This document shows, in pieces, positions 41,239 to 49,676 of a stretch of DNA of 64,000 nucleotides (its first letter is position 1; each line of letters opens with the position of its first letter). The DNA is taken from NCBI RefSeq assembly GCF_030519475.1, contig NZ_JAUMKD010000004.1:1-64000 (forward strand). Reading direction: 5' to 3'. The notes under the pieces are model-generated. The model did not search any database. It saw only the letters and a program-made list of their open reading frames with translations, and was not told the DNA's origin. Both the position numbers and the translations under genes were made by a program. The DNA comes from Micromonospora sp. C28SCA-DRY-2 (GTDB lineage: Bacteria > Actinomycetota > Actinomycetes > Mycobacteriales > Micromonosporaceae).

Positions 41239-41772
41239 ATGGCCGTCGTTGGGCAGGGCATGGACGTGTTCTCCCGTACGTTCCTCCCGGCCGCCGCCGA
41301 GGCCGGACTGGCGGCGCAGACCGTCGCCCGGCACATGCCGGTCTTCCGTGGCTGCGTCGGATCCGGCGACGCGACCATCCTGGTCGGCCGGTGCAACCGT
41401 CCCGACCGCCCGATGGCCGGCGAGTACCTGCTGCTGCTGACCCACCGCCGGCTGGTCGTCACCCAGCAGACCCGGGTGCTGCACCGGCTGCGCCTGCACC
41501 TCAACACCGAACTGCGCGAGCTGAGCAACGTCACCTGGAGCCCGGACCCCCGGCTGCACTCGGTCGAACTGGCCGCCACCGCTATCGACGGGGTCCGCGA
41601 GCGGTTCGTCATCCGTACCCAGCACCCGAAGCAGGTGTGGCAGCTCGACGCCCTGCTCAACCACGCCTTCCGGACCCGGCTGCGCAGTGCCCGGGAGCGG
41701 ATCGTGGCGACCATCGGCGAGGCACCGGCCACCGCGCGACCGGCCACCCTCCGCCCCGCCACGGTCCGCTGA
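41239..41772 (+). CDS. PH-like domain protein of unknown function
   Basis: This is a cytoplasmic protein of about 177 residues. The core YLLLLTHRRLVVTQQTRVLHR through LHLNTELRELSNVTW and RFVIRTQHPKQVWQLDALLN resembles the strand-strand-helix pattern of bacterial PH/GRAM-like domains. The start is uncertain: GTG 41149 overlaps the previous stop but would add a low-complexity head, and ATG 41239 or 41260 are more natural. It may be cotranscribed with the DUF1906 gene. I do not recognise a named family. Confidence 0.6.
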   Translation: MAVVGQGMDVFSRTFLPAAAEAGLAAQTVARHMPVFRGCVGSGDATILVGRCNRPDRPMAGEYLLLLTHRRLVVTQQTRVLHRLRLHLNTELRELSNVTWSPDPRLHSVELAATAIDGVRERFVIRTQHPKQVWQLDALLNHAFRTRLRSARERIVATIGEAPATARPATLRPATVR

Positions 41773-41866
41773 GCACCGGCCGGGGCGGCCCGCCCCGGCG
41801 TCTCCTTACCGAATCCGAACATCCGCCGGCGTCCGTACCGCCGCCGGTGTCGGCAATCATGGGCCG

Positions 41867-42556
41867 GTGACCGCCGACGCCCAACCGCGCGGGCTCGTCC
41901 TCGTGGTCGAGGACGAGCCGGCCATCGCCGACCTGGTCCGGCGCTACCTCAGCCGGGACGGCTTCGGCGTACACCTGGAGCGGGACGGGATGGCGGGGCT
42001 GGCCGCCGCCCGCCGGCTGCGCCCGGTGGCCTGTGTGCTCGACATCGCGCTGCCCGGCCTGACCGGCACCGAGATCTGCCGGCGGCTGCGCGAGGCGGGC
42101 GACTGGACCCCGGTCATCTTCCTCACCGCCCGCGACGACGAGGTCGACCGGGTCGTCGGCCTGGAACTGGGCGCGGACGACTACGTCACCAAGCCGTTCA
42201 GCCCGCGCGAACTGGTCGCCCGGGTGCGGGCGGTGCTGCGCCGCACGGCCGGGCCGCCCGAGGTGGACCGGCCGCGGGTGGTCGGCCGGGTGACCCTCGA
42301 CCCGGTCCGCCGGACGGTCGCCGTCGCGGGCGCCCCGGTCCAGCTGACCAGCACCGAGTTCGACCTGCTCGCGCACCTGATGGCCCGCCCGGGCCGGGTG
42401 TTCACCCGGGAGGAGCTGCTGGCCGCGGTCTGGGGCTACGCCGCGCACGCCGGCACCCGGACCGTCGACGTGCACGTGGCGCAGGTCCGGGCCAAGCTCG
42501 GCGCGGCCAGCGTGATCCGGACCCACCGGGGCGTGGGGTACGCCGCCGATGGCTGA
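41867..42556 (+). CDS. OmpR/PhoB-family response regulator
   Basis: This 229-residue regulator has a receiver domain (LVLVVEDEPAIADLV, phospho-Asp in CVLDIALPG, Lys in DDYVTKPFSPRELVARV) and a winged-helix DNA-binding domain (LTSTEFDLLAHLMARPGRVF, TVDVHVAQVRAKLG, HRGVGYAADG). GTG 41867 is the best start. The gene overlaps its kinase by 8 bp, so both are coproduced. It likely controls the following lipoprotein gene and others; the targets are unknown. Confidence 0.94.
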   Translation: MTADAQPRGLVLVVEDEPAIADLVRRYLSRDGFGVHLERDGMAGLAAARRLRPVACVLDIALPGLTGTEICRRLREAGDWTPVIFLTARDDEVDRVVGLELGADDYVTKPFSPRELVARVRAVLRRTAGPPEVDRPRVVGRVTLDPVRRTVAVAGAPVQLTSTEFDLLAHLMARPGRVFTREELLAAVWGYAAHAGTRTVDVHVAQVRAKLGAASVIRTHRGVGYAADG

Positions 42557-43985
42557 GCCGACCCTCGCGCTGCCGGTGGTCGGCCCGCCGCCGGCCCCGC
42601 CGCGCCGCCGGTTCGGCCGTACGCTGACCGCCCGCGCGGTGCTGGTCACCTGCGCGGTCGCCCTGGTCTCGGTGCTGGTCACCGCGATCGTCGCGGTACC
42701 GCTGGCGGTGCGGGGCGTGGAACGGCGGGACCAGGAGGCGCTGGCCGCCCAGGCCCGGCTGGCCGCCGAGGTGCTGCGTCCCCGGCTGGCCACCGGCCGC
42801 ACCGCCGACGAGGAGCGGCTGCTCCGCCAGCTGCGGGCGCAGGGCATCGACGCGTACCTGATCCGGCGGGGTGTGCCGGACCGGGCCGGGCTGCCGCCCC
42901 GGGTGGTGCAGCGGGTCGCCGAGGGGCGCAACGTCTCGACCCGCCGGCCGGTCGACGGGCGGCGCACCCTGGTCGAGGGGCGCGCGTTGCCGGGCGGCAA
43001 CGGGGTGGTGCTGACCCGCCGGGTCAACGCACCGTGGCGGCAGGTGCTGCCCGGCCTCTGGCTCCCGCTGCTCGCCGGGCTCGGCGCCGGGGTGGTCGCC
43101 GGGCTGCTGCTCGCCCGCCGGCTGGCCCGGCCCGTCCGGCGGGCCGCCGAGGCCGCCGCGCGGCTGCGCGCCGGGGACCGGACGGTACGGGTGCCGGTGG
43201 AACCGCCGGAGGAGACGGCCGACCTAGCGTACGCGCTGAACGGGCTGGCCGCCGCGCTGGCCACCAGCGAGGGCCGGCAGCGGGAGTTCCTGCTCTCCGT
43301 CTCGCACGAGCTGCGCACCCCGCTGACTGCGATCCGCGGGTACGCCGAGGCGCTGGCCGACGGCGTGATCCCGCCGGACGAGGCGGCCGGCACCGGGCGC
43401 ACCCTGCTCGCCGAGGCGGAACACCTGGACCGCCTGGTCAGCGACCTGCTGGCGTTGGCCCGGCTGGAGGCGGCCGACTTCCCGCTGGAACCGGCGCCGG
43501 TCGACCTGACCCGGCTGGCCGCCGACGCGGAGCGGACCTGGGCCGGGCGCTGCGCGGCGATCGGGGTGTCCTTCCGGGTCGAGGTGCCGGACCGGCCGGT
43601 GCCCGCGTACACCGACCCGGGCCGGATCCGGCAGGTGGTCGACGGGCTGCTGGAGAACGCGCTGCGGGTCGTACCGCCGGGGGCGCCGGTGGTGCTCGCG
43701 GTCCGGCTGGCGGGCGCGGACGCGGCCGCCGGCGGGGTGGTCGAGGTCCGCGACGGCGGGCCCGGCTTCACCGACGACGACCTGGCGGTGGCCTTCGAGC
43801 GCGGCGCGCTGCACCAGCGCTACCGCGGGGCGCGCAAGGTGGGCAGCGGGCTGGGGCTGGCGCTCGCCGCCGGCCTGGTCCGCCGGCTCGGCGGGGAGAT
43901 CGTGGCGGGGCACGCCCCGGAGGGCGGCGCCGCCTTCACGGTCCGGCTGCCGCCGGATCCTTACCCGGCTCGAACATCGGCCTGA
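42549..43985 (+). CDS. membrane sensor histidine kinase
   Basis: This 478-residue kinase has two membrane helices (AVLVTCAVALVSVLVTAIVAVP; LPLLAGLGAGVVAGLLLA), a 110-residue extracytoplasmic sensor between them, a HAMP domain (RRLARPVRRAAEAAARLRAG), a phospho-His box (FLLSVSHELRTPLTAIRGYA) and an ATP domain (LLENALRVV, RDGGPGF, GSGLGLALAAGLV). It is translated with the OmpR-type regulator through an 8-bp overlap. The signal is unknown. A lipoprotein gene follows 56 bp on. Confidence 0.94.
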   Translation: MAEPTLALPVVGPPPAPPRRRFGRTLTARAVLVTCAVALVSVLVTAIVAVPLAVRGVERRDQEALAAQARLAAEVLRPRLATGRTADEERLLRQLRAQGIDAYLIRRGVPDRAGLPPRVVQRVAEGRNVSTRRPVDGRRTLVEGRALPGGNGVVLTRRVNAPWRQVLPGLWLPLLAGLGAGVVAGLLLARRLARPVRRAAEAAARLRAGDRTVRVPVEPPEETADLAYALNGLAAALATSEGRQREFLLSVSHELRTPLTAIRGYAEALADGVIPPDEAAGTGRTLLAEAEHLDRLVSDLLALARLEAADFPLEPAPVDLTRLAADAERTWAGRCAAIGVSFRVEVPDRPVPAYTDPGRIRQVVDGLLENALRVVPPGAPVVLAVRLAGADAAAGGVVEVRDGGPGFTDDDLAVAFERGALHQRYRGARKVGSGLGLALAAGLVRRLGGEIVAGHAPEGGAAFTVRLPPDPYPARTSA

Positions 43986-44041
43986 CGCTCCGCTCGCCGA
44001 CGCGGGGCAGGCTGGCAGCACCACGGACGAGAGGAAGACTC

Positions 44042-44632
44042 ATGGCACGTTGGGGAATCGCCACCACCACCCTGCTCGCGGCCGTCGCGCTGGGCGTCGG
44101 CGGGTGCGGCGCCGACCAGGTGGGCGGCCAGCCGGTCCGGGAGACCTCCGTCGAGGTGGCCGCGGCGATGGGCGCGGAGGGCCAGGCGCTCGCCGCGCTC
44201 GGCTTCGACGCGGGCGACCTGGACGTCGACGCCCTGGCCGCGCCCGCCTCGCCGGCGGCCTCGCCGTCCGCGACCGGGGCGAAGCCGCGGCGCGAGCGCG
44301 GCGAGGAGGGGCGCGAGCGCCGCAAGGCCCGGGTGCTGCTGCGCCGCAACATGCTGCACGGCGAGGCCGTGGTGCGGACCAAGGACGGTACGAAGACGGT
44401 CGCCGTGCAGCGCGGCGAGGTGACCGCCATCGACGCCGACTCGATGACCGTGAAGTCCACCGACGGCTTCACCATGACCTGGACCTTCGGCGACAAGCTG
44501 CGCGTCGTGGAGCGCCGCACCACTATCCAGTCGACCGACGTCACGGTCGGCACCACGGTCGGCGTGGCCGGCGCCAAGGAGGGCGACGGCGGCCTGGCCC
44601 GTCTGATCGTCGTGCCGGCCCGCCAGAAGTAG
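44042..44632 (+). CDS. putative lipoprotein
   Basis: This 196-residue protein has a signal peptide ending in a lipobox (LGVGGC, Cys at about residue 22), an Ala/Ser/Pro-rich linker with a highly charged stretch (RRERGEEGRERRKARVLLRR) and a C-terminal strand-rich domain (AVVRTKDGTKTVAVQRGEVT, DADSMTVKSTDGFTMTW) that looks like a small beta-barrel. GAGGAAG lies upstream of the ATG. It directly follows the two-component genes and may be their target or signal partner. The function is unknown. A convergent hairpin follows. Confidence 0.8.
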   Translation: MARWGIATTTLLAAVALGVGGCGADQVGGQPVRETSVEVAAAMGAEGQALAALGFDAGDLDVDALAAPASPAASPSATGAKPRRERGEEGRERRKARVLLRRNMLHGEAVVRTKDGTKTVAVQRGEVTAIDADSMTVKSTDGFTMTWTFGDKLRVVERRTTIQSTDVTVGTTVGVAGAKEGDGGLARLIVVPARQK

Positions 44633-44666
44633 GCCCCCCGCAGCCCGGCCAGCGTCGGCGCACGTT

Positions 44667-44712
44667 CAGCGAAAGAGTGGCCATTCCGCGGGAAATGGCC
44701 ACTCTTTCGCTG
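44667..44712. terminator. perfect 19-bp hairpin between convergent genes
   Basis: CAGCGAAAGAGTGGCCATT (44667-44685) pairs exactly with the opposite arm at 44694-44712 over an 8-nt loop containing CCGCGG. It lies midway between the lipoprotein and lipase stops, so it can serve both strands. Confidence 0.85.
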
Positions 44713-44729
44713 TACGCGCGTGCGTGGGG

Positions 44730-46328
44730 TCAGTACACCCGGGAGCCGATGAAGTCGTCGTGCCCGTAGCCGACCGGGTTGGCGAAGGTGCGGGACTCGA
44801 ACGACCACTGCTGGCGGGTGCTCGACGAGCAGGTGGCCAGCCGCAGCCGTGGGCTGCCCAGCAAGGGGCTGTCGAACGCCAGGCAGAGGTTGGTGTTGCC
44901 GGCCGTCTTGATCTGGTTGCCGGCGAGCACGAACTTCTGGTTCGCGCCGCCGTGGCAGTCGTAGATGTTGACGGCCGTGCCGGCGCTCAGCGTGCCGCCG
45001 GCCACGTCCAGGCAGCGGTCGTGGGAGAGCTCGGAGTGCAGCGACTGCCGGGTCGGGTCGTACCAGAAGCCCTGGTTACGCCCGCCGTGGCAGCCGTACG
45101 ACTGCTGCGGGGTGCTGTTGCGCGAGTCGTACCCCTTGCCGTCCACGCAGGTGCCGGTGGCCACGTTGCGCAGCTGCTTGAACTCGAACAGCCCCGGGTA
45201 GAGCGCGCCGCTGCCGGTGCTGGCCGGGTCGACGCAGGTGGCCCGCTGTTGACCGGAGTTCCAGAACTGGGTGATGCACTGGGCGAACATGCCGTGCCCC
45301 CGGTAGTTCGGGTGGAACGACTGCCGCGCCGCGTTCTCGTCCCAGATGCCGACCTCGATGTAGAGGCCCCGGACCGCTGTGTTGTCGGTGCACACCTCGT
45401 GGCCGTGGAAGAGCCGGCTGGCGTCCAGGTAGCGGGTGCCGGTGTTGGTGGCCGCCGCCCGGATGGCCGCCTCGAACAGCGGCACCGCCTTGTTCCGGGC
45501 GAACGCCGCGTCGGCCAGGTAGAGCAGGCAGCCGCCGCCGTACCAGCCGGGGAAGTTCGGGTTGTCCTCCACGTCCGGGCTGCCCGGGCTCGGGTACGAC
45601 ATGAGCACCAGCTCGTAGTCCGAGCGCAGGTAACCGGCGTCGGTCATGGTCCGCCGGATGTCGGTGAGCGCGTCCTCCACCGCTCGCCGGCTGCCGTCGG
45701 TGCGGACCGTCCACTGGTCGGTGTAGGTGGGGTAGCACGGGCCCTGGAAGAAGACCCGGCGGATGGTGCAGTCGGTGGCGACCGGGCCGAACTGGATAGT
45801 GCCGTCGCCGTTCGCGCCGACCACCACCCAGATCAGCTTGAGGTGCGTGTTCCGCGCCTTGATCGCCAGGTGGTCGCCCTGGTTCAGCTCGTTGTGCTGG
45901 GTCGGCCCGCCCCGGATCAGGTTCCACGGGGTCGCCCCGGAGCAGGCGATGTTGTACTTCTCGTCGGCGGCGATGCCGGTGCGGAACACCGCCTGGTCGT
46001 ACGAGCGGTCGCACCAGTTGCCGGGTTCGTGGGTGCCGGGGACGTAGTTGCCCACCCCCTCACCCGAGATCTCGCTGTCGCCCATGGTGATCAGCGCGGT
46101 GCGGCGCTGTTCGATCGGGCGGATGGCGGGCGTGCCGTAGAGCGCGGTGGCCTCGGCGGCACGGATCGCCTCCAGGTTGGCGGGGAGCGGCTGGATGGCC
46201 GGGCGGTCCGCCGCGGAGGCGGGGGTGGCCGGACCGGCGAGCATCGGCAGGACGAGAGCGGCGGCGAAGACGGCGGTGAGGCTCCGTCGTCGGGTCGCAC
46301 GTTCGCGCCTGGCAGGGGAACCAAGCAT
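44730..46328 (-). CDS. secreted SGNH hydrolase (lipase/esterase) with ricin-type lectin domain
   Basis: This 532-residue exported enzyme has a signal peptide (RRRSLTAVFAAALVLPMLAG, cleavage near ASA-AD), an SGNH domain (GDS block as TMGDSEISGEG, ACSGAT, Asn in VGANGDG, terminal His in SFHPNYRGHG) and a C-terminal beta-trefoil lectin from about residue 400 (QxW-like repeats NQGFWYD, NQKFVLA, RQQWSFE). It would bind a polysaccharide and cleave an ester. ATG 46328 has AAAGGAG 7 nt upstream. Many Cys suggest disulfides. Confidence 0.9.
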   Translation of the reverse strand: MLGSPARRERATRRRSLTAVFAAALVLPMLAGPATPASAADRPAIQPLPANLEAIRAAEATALYGTPAIRPIEQRRTALITMGDSEISGEGVGNYVPGTHEPGNWCDRSYDQAVFRTGIAADEKYNIACSGATPWNLIRGGPTQHNELNQGDHLAIKARNTHLKLIWVVVGANGDGTIQFGPVATDCTIRRVFFQGPCYPTYTDQWTVRTDGSRRAVEDALTDIRRTMTDAGYLRSDYELVLMSYPSPGSPDVEDNPNFPGWYGGGCLLYLADAAFARNKAVPLFEAAIRAAATNTGTRYLDASRLFHGHEVCTDNTAVRGLYIEVGIWDENAARQSFHPNYRGHGMFAQCITQFWNSGQQRATCVDPASTGSGALYPGLFEFKQLRNVATGTCVDGKGYDSRNSTPQQSYGCHGGRNQGFWYDPTRQSLHSELSHDRCLDVAGGTLSAGTAVNIYDCHGGANQKFVLAGNQIKTAGNTNLCLAFDSPLLGSPRLRLATCSSSTRQQWSFESRTFANPVGYGHDDFIGSRVY

Positions 46329-46345
46329 CGACGCACTCCTTTCGC

Positions 46346-46406
46346 CTCGATCGTTGGGTGTCGATCGAGTTACCGGAAGGTAACGCGCGTGACGCAGGTA
46401 TGTGAA
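46346..46406 (-). promoter_or_regulatory. lipase promoter with two operator-like dyads
   Basis: Minus-strand -35 TTCACA (46401-46406), a 17-bp spacer and -10 TTACCT (46378-46383). The -10 lies inside the dyad GTTACC-GGAA-GGTAAC (46369-46384). A second dyad CTCGATCG-N8-CGATCGAG (46346-46369) abuts it downstream. A repressor there could block the lipase start. The remaining gap to 46574 is featureless. Confidence 0.5.
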
Positions 46407-46574
46407 TACGGTTCGGAATCCTTGCGCGCGGTCTGCCGAACCGGGCGATCCCGGCAATCCGCCCCGCCGACGGCCCGGCTGGGACCATCTCGCCCGGCAG
46501 GCGGGCCGTCCCGCTCGGCCGGCGGCGGTGGGCGCCGTCCCGTTCGGCCGGCGAGCGGCAGTGGGGCTTCGTGC

Positions 46575-48770
46575 TCAGCCGGCGGGCGGCAGCGCGTAAC
46601 CGACGTAGCCGCGGAACTCCAGCCGCCAGCCGGGCGGCACCAGCCGGGTGCAGGTCGGCCGGCTGCCGGTGCAGACGATCGCGTCCACCGAGGCCGGGTC
46701 GGCCGGCGGGCGCTCGGGCAGCACCGACTGGAGCGCGACCAGTTCCGGCGGCCGGCCGTCCGGTTCGCGCAGCAGCAGCCACCAGGGGTACTCCCAGTTG
46801 TCGTTCTGCTGCACCAGGCCGATCCGGCGGGCGTCGGCCGCCCGGACCGCCTCCGCCGCCCAGCGGAACTCCGCCGTCCACTGCGGACGCCGCAGGAACC
46901 GGGTCTCCCAGTCGCCGGTGGTGAAGACCGAGCCGGTGCCGACCAGCCGACGCGGGAAGCCGTACGACACCGCGAGCACCCCGGCCAGCGCGCTGGTCGC
47001 CAGCACGGTGACCGCGAGCCCCACCGCCATCGAGCGCCGCCCACCCGGGCCGGTGGCGGCGGCGGTGGTGGCGGTGGCGGCGGACCGGCGGTGGATCAGG
47101 GCGTCCAGCCAGACCCCGGCCAGCGGCACGGCCAGCACCAGCGCGTAGAGCAGCAGCCGGTTGCCCCACGGCTGCCACTTGATCATGGCGGTGTGCAGCA
47201 GCACCGCGCCCACCACCACCACCGCGTACGCGCGCAGCGTCCCCGCCCGCTCCGGGCTGAGCCGGCCGGGCCGGGCCAGCGCGAACCCCGCCCCGAGCAG
47301 GGCCAGCGCGCCGGCCAGCGGGAAGGCCACCCGGTCCTCGTCCGGATACCAGGACGGCACCGGGAAGGTCTCCCGCCCGAAGGTGGTGGCCCGGTCCTGC
47401 GGGTCCACCCCGATCAGCCCGGCCACGCCGACGATCGCCTCCGCGCCGGCCCGGCGCAGCGGCGCCAGCGGGGTGTCGAACGCGGTGTGCCCGATGCGCA
47501 GCGCGTTGACCACGATGGACCCCGGATCGTGCCGCTCCATCGGGATGGACTCGCGCAGTCGGGGCGGGCCGAGCGGGTGGCCGAACTCGACGGTCACCCG
47601 GGCCAGGAACGGCCCGACCACCGCCGCGGCGACGGTCAGGATGAGTAGCGACCCGGCGACCGTACGGGCCGTGCCACCCATCCGGGCCGCGCCCCGGTCG
47701 CGGTACGCCAGCCGCAGCTGGGCGAGCCCCCAGAGCACCAGCAGCGGACCGACAGCGATCAGCCCGCTGGTCTTGGTCACCGCGGTCAGCCCGGTGGCCG
47801 CGCCCAGCCCGAGCAGGGTGCCCGGCCCGGTGCGCCGGTGCAGCCCGTCCAGCGCGAGGGTGGCCGCGCAGGCCACCCACGCCGCGCAGACCAGGTCGGT
47901 CTGGGTGCTGGTCGCCTGGAGCGCCACCATCGGCGTGGTGGCCAGCACGAAAGCGGTGAGCAGCTGGGCCCGCCGGCCGCCGCCGAGCTGGGCGGTGATC
48001 CGGGCGCCGACCAGCAGGCAGCCCACCATGGCGGCCCACTGCACCAGGTTGTGCAGCGCGTCCCCGCCGGTGAACAGGCGCAGGTGCAGCAGCAGGTACT
48101 CGGCACCCGGCGGGATGGTCACCTGCCGGTGGATGGCGGTGGGCCAGAAGTCCAGGTCGCCCTGCGCCACCCAGTGCTCCACCTTGGGCAGGTGGTAGGT
48201 CTGCGAGTCGAAGTTGTTCGGCTCGGCCAGCAGCGCGACCAGCAGCTCGACCAGGACCAGCCCGCCCACGGTGCCGGCGAGCAGCCGCTCGCCGCGGCCC
48301 GCCGTACGCCACCACTCGGCCAGCCGGGTCGACCAGCGGGCGCGGTCCGTGCCGTCGGGGCCGGGCTCGGCGGGTGGGTGGGCGGCGGATCCGGGCCCGG
48401 CGGTGGCCGGCAGGCCGGCGCCGCTCGCGCGGGCCGGCTCGGCGACCGCCCCGACCAGCGCGTCGGATCGGGCGGCGACGACCGGCCCGGCCGGTCGCGC
48501 CGCGTCCCGGCGGCGGCGCCAGCCGGCGGCCGCGCCGGCGGCGGCCAGGAAGAGCAGCCAGGCGACCGCGAACGCGGGCCGGGTGAGCAGCCGCAGCGCG
48601 CCGAGCAGTTCCACGGCGAGCACCGCGAACGCACCGGTGACCAGCGCGGCCCGGACCACGGCCAGGCGCAGCGGCGCCACGGCGCCCGGCGCGGCCGGTC
48701 GCAGCGCGACGGTCAGCAGGAGAAGCGCGGCGACGGGCGCCAGGGCGAGCGGGTAGCCGGCTGCCGACAT
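46575..48770 (-). CDS. GT-C-type membrane glycosyltransferase
   Basis: This is a 731-residue protein with 11-13 helices and a large Pro/Ala-rich cytoplasmic loop (residues about 85-150). The extracytoplasmic loop after the second helix group has an acidic site in EPNNFDSQTYHLPKVEHW, in the place of the catalytic Asp of PMT/ArnT-type transferases, which use lipid-linked sugars. The C-terminal periplasmic part ends VPPGWRLEFRGYVGYALPPAG. ATG 48770 is the best start. It is divergent from the GT2 gene, which may make its donor. The acceptor is unknown. Confidence 0.8.
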   Translation of the reverse strand: MSAAGYPLALAPVAALLLLTVALRPAAPGAVAPLRLAVVRAALVTGAFAVLAVELLGALRLLTRPAFAVAWLLFLAAAGAAAGWRRRRDAARPAGPVVAARSDALVGAVAEPARASGAGLPATAGPGSAAHPPAEPGPDGTDRARWSTRLAEWWRTAGRGERLLAGTVGGLVLVELLVALLAEPNNFDSQTYHLPKVEHWVAQGDLDFWPTAIHRQVTIPPGAEYLLLHLRLFTGGDALHNLVQWAAMVGCLLVGARITAQLGGGRRAQLLTAFVLATTPMVALQATSTQTDLVCAAWVACAATLALDGLHRRTGPGTLLGLGAATGLTAVTKTSGLIAVGPLLVLWGLAQLRLAYRDRGAARMGGTARTVAGSLLILTVAAAVVGPFLARVTVEFGHPLGPPRLRESIPMERHDPGSIVVNALRIGHTAFDTPLAPLRRAGAEAIVGVAGLIGVDPQDRATTFGRETFPVPSWYPDEDRVAFPLAGALALLGAGFALARPGRLSPERAGTLRAYAVVVVGAVLLHTAMIKWQPWGNRLLLYALVLAVPLAGVWLDALIHRRSAATATTAAATGPGGRRSMAVGLAVTVLATSALAGVLAVSYGFPRRLVGTGSVFTTGDWETRFLRRPQWTAEFRWAAEAVRAADARRIGLVQQNDNWEYPWWLLLREPDGRPPELVALQSVLPERPPADPASVDAIVCTGSRPTCTRLVPPGWRLEFRGYVGYALPPAG

Positions 48771-48893
48771 GGCCGGAAGTAAACACCATCCGCGGCCGGC
48801 TGCCACGGCCGACGCCCGCGGTGGCGGCCACCGCGCCGCTGACCTGCCAGGCTACGCTAGGCCCGACGTATTGTCGCCACCGTGGAGATTCCC

Positions 48894-49601
48894 GTGAAGC
48901 TCTCGATCCTCATGCCGGTCTACAACGAGGAAGAACGCATCGCGGATGCCCTGAAGCAGGCATTGGCGGTCGATTACCCGTGCGAGATCGAGCTGGTCGT
49001 GGTCGACGACGGCAGCCGGGACGGCACGGGGGAGATCCTCGGCCGCGCCGACGACGCGCGGCTGCGGGTGGTCACCCACCCGCGCAACGCGGGCAAGGGC
49101 GCGGCCATCAAGACCGCCGTCGACAACGCCGAGGGCGACTACATGGTCATCCTCGACGCCGACCTGGAGTACGACCCGCAGGACATCCCCAAGCTGCTCG
49201 ACCCGGTGCTGGACGGCCGGGCCACGGTGGTCTACGGCAATCGCACCTTCGGCAGTCACAGCGCGTACAGCTTCTGGTACGTGATGGGCAACAAGGGCGT
49301 CACGATGGCGGCGAACGTGCTGTTCAACTCCTACATCGGTGACCTGGAGACCTGCTTCAAGCTGATGCCGGTGGCCCTCTACCGCTCGCTCGACATCCGC
49401 TCCCGCGGCTTCGGCATGGAGGCCGAGGTGACCGGCAAGCTGCTGCGCCGCCGGATCCGGCCGTACGAGGTGCCGATCAGCTACCGCGCCCGCGGTCGCG
49501 AGGAGGGCAAGAAGATCACCTGGAAGGACGGGGTCGAGGCGCTCTGGATCCTCGGCCGCGAACGCACCCGCCGCCGCCCCGCCGGCACCCCGGCCCGCTG
49601 A
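48894..49601 (+). CDS. GT2-type glycosyltransferase (polyprenol monophosphosugar synthase-like)
   Basis: This 235-residue GT-A enzyme has MKLSILMPVYNEEERIADAL, VVDDGSRDGT, NAGKGAAIKTAV and the metal-binding DADLEYDPQDI, as in dolichol/polyprenol-phosphate mannose or glucose synthases without the membrane domain. GTG 48894 has GGAG 6 nt upstream and is preferred to GTG 48882. A -10 candidate TACGCT lies at 48853-48858. Its probable product, a polyprenyl-phosphate sugar, is what the divergent GT-C enzyme would use. A 28-bp repeat spans its stop codon. Confidence 0.88.
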   Translation: MKLSILMPVYNEEERIADALKQALAVDYPCEIELVVVDDGSRDGTGEILGRADDARLRVVTHPRNAGKGAAIKTAVDNAEGDYMVILDADLEYDPQDIPKLLDPVLDGRATVVYGNRTFGSHSAYSFWYVMGNKGVTMAANVLFNSYIGDLETCFKLMPVALYRSLDIRSRGFGMEAEVTGKLLRRRIRPYEVPISYRARGREEGKKITWKDGVEALWILGRERTRRRPAGTPAR

Positions 49602-49639
49602 CCCTCGGCCCGCCCCGCCGGCACCCCGGCCCGCTGACC
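49576..49639. repeat. 28-bp direct repeat spanning the GT2 stop codon
   Basis: An identical 28-bp sequence beginning GCCCCGCCGGCACC and ending GCTGACC occurs at 49576-49603 and 49612-49639, 36 bp apart. The first copy encodes the last residues (PAGTPAR) and the stop of the glycosyltransferase; the second repeats them out of the gene. Confidence 0.9.
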
Positions 49640-49676
49640 AGTAGCCGCCCCTCGACGGCCCGCTCCGCGTGGCCGC

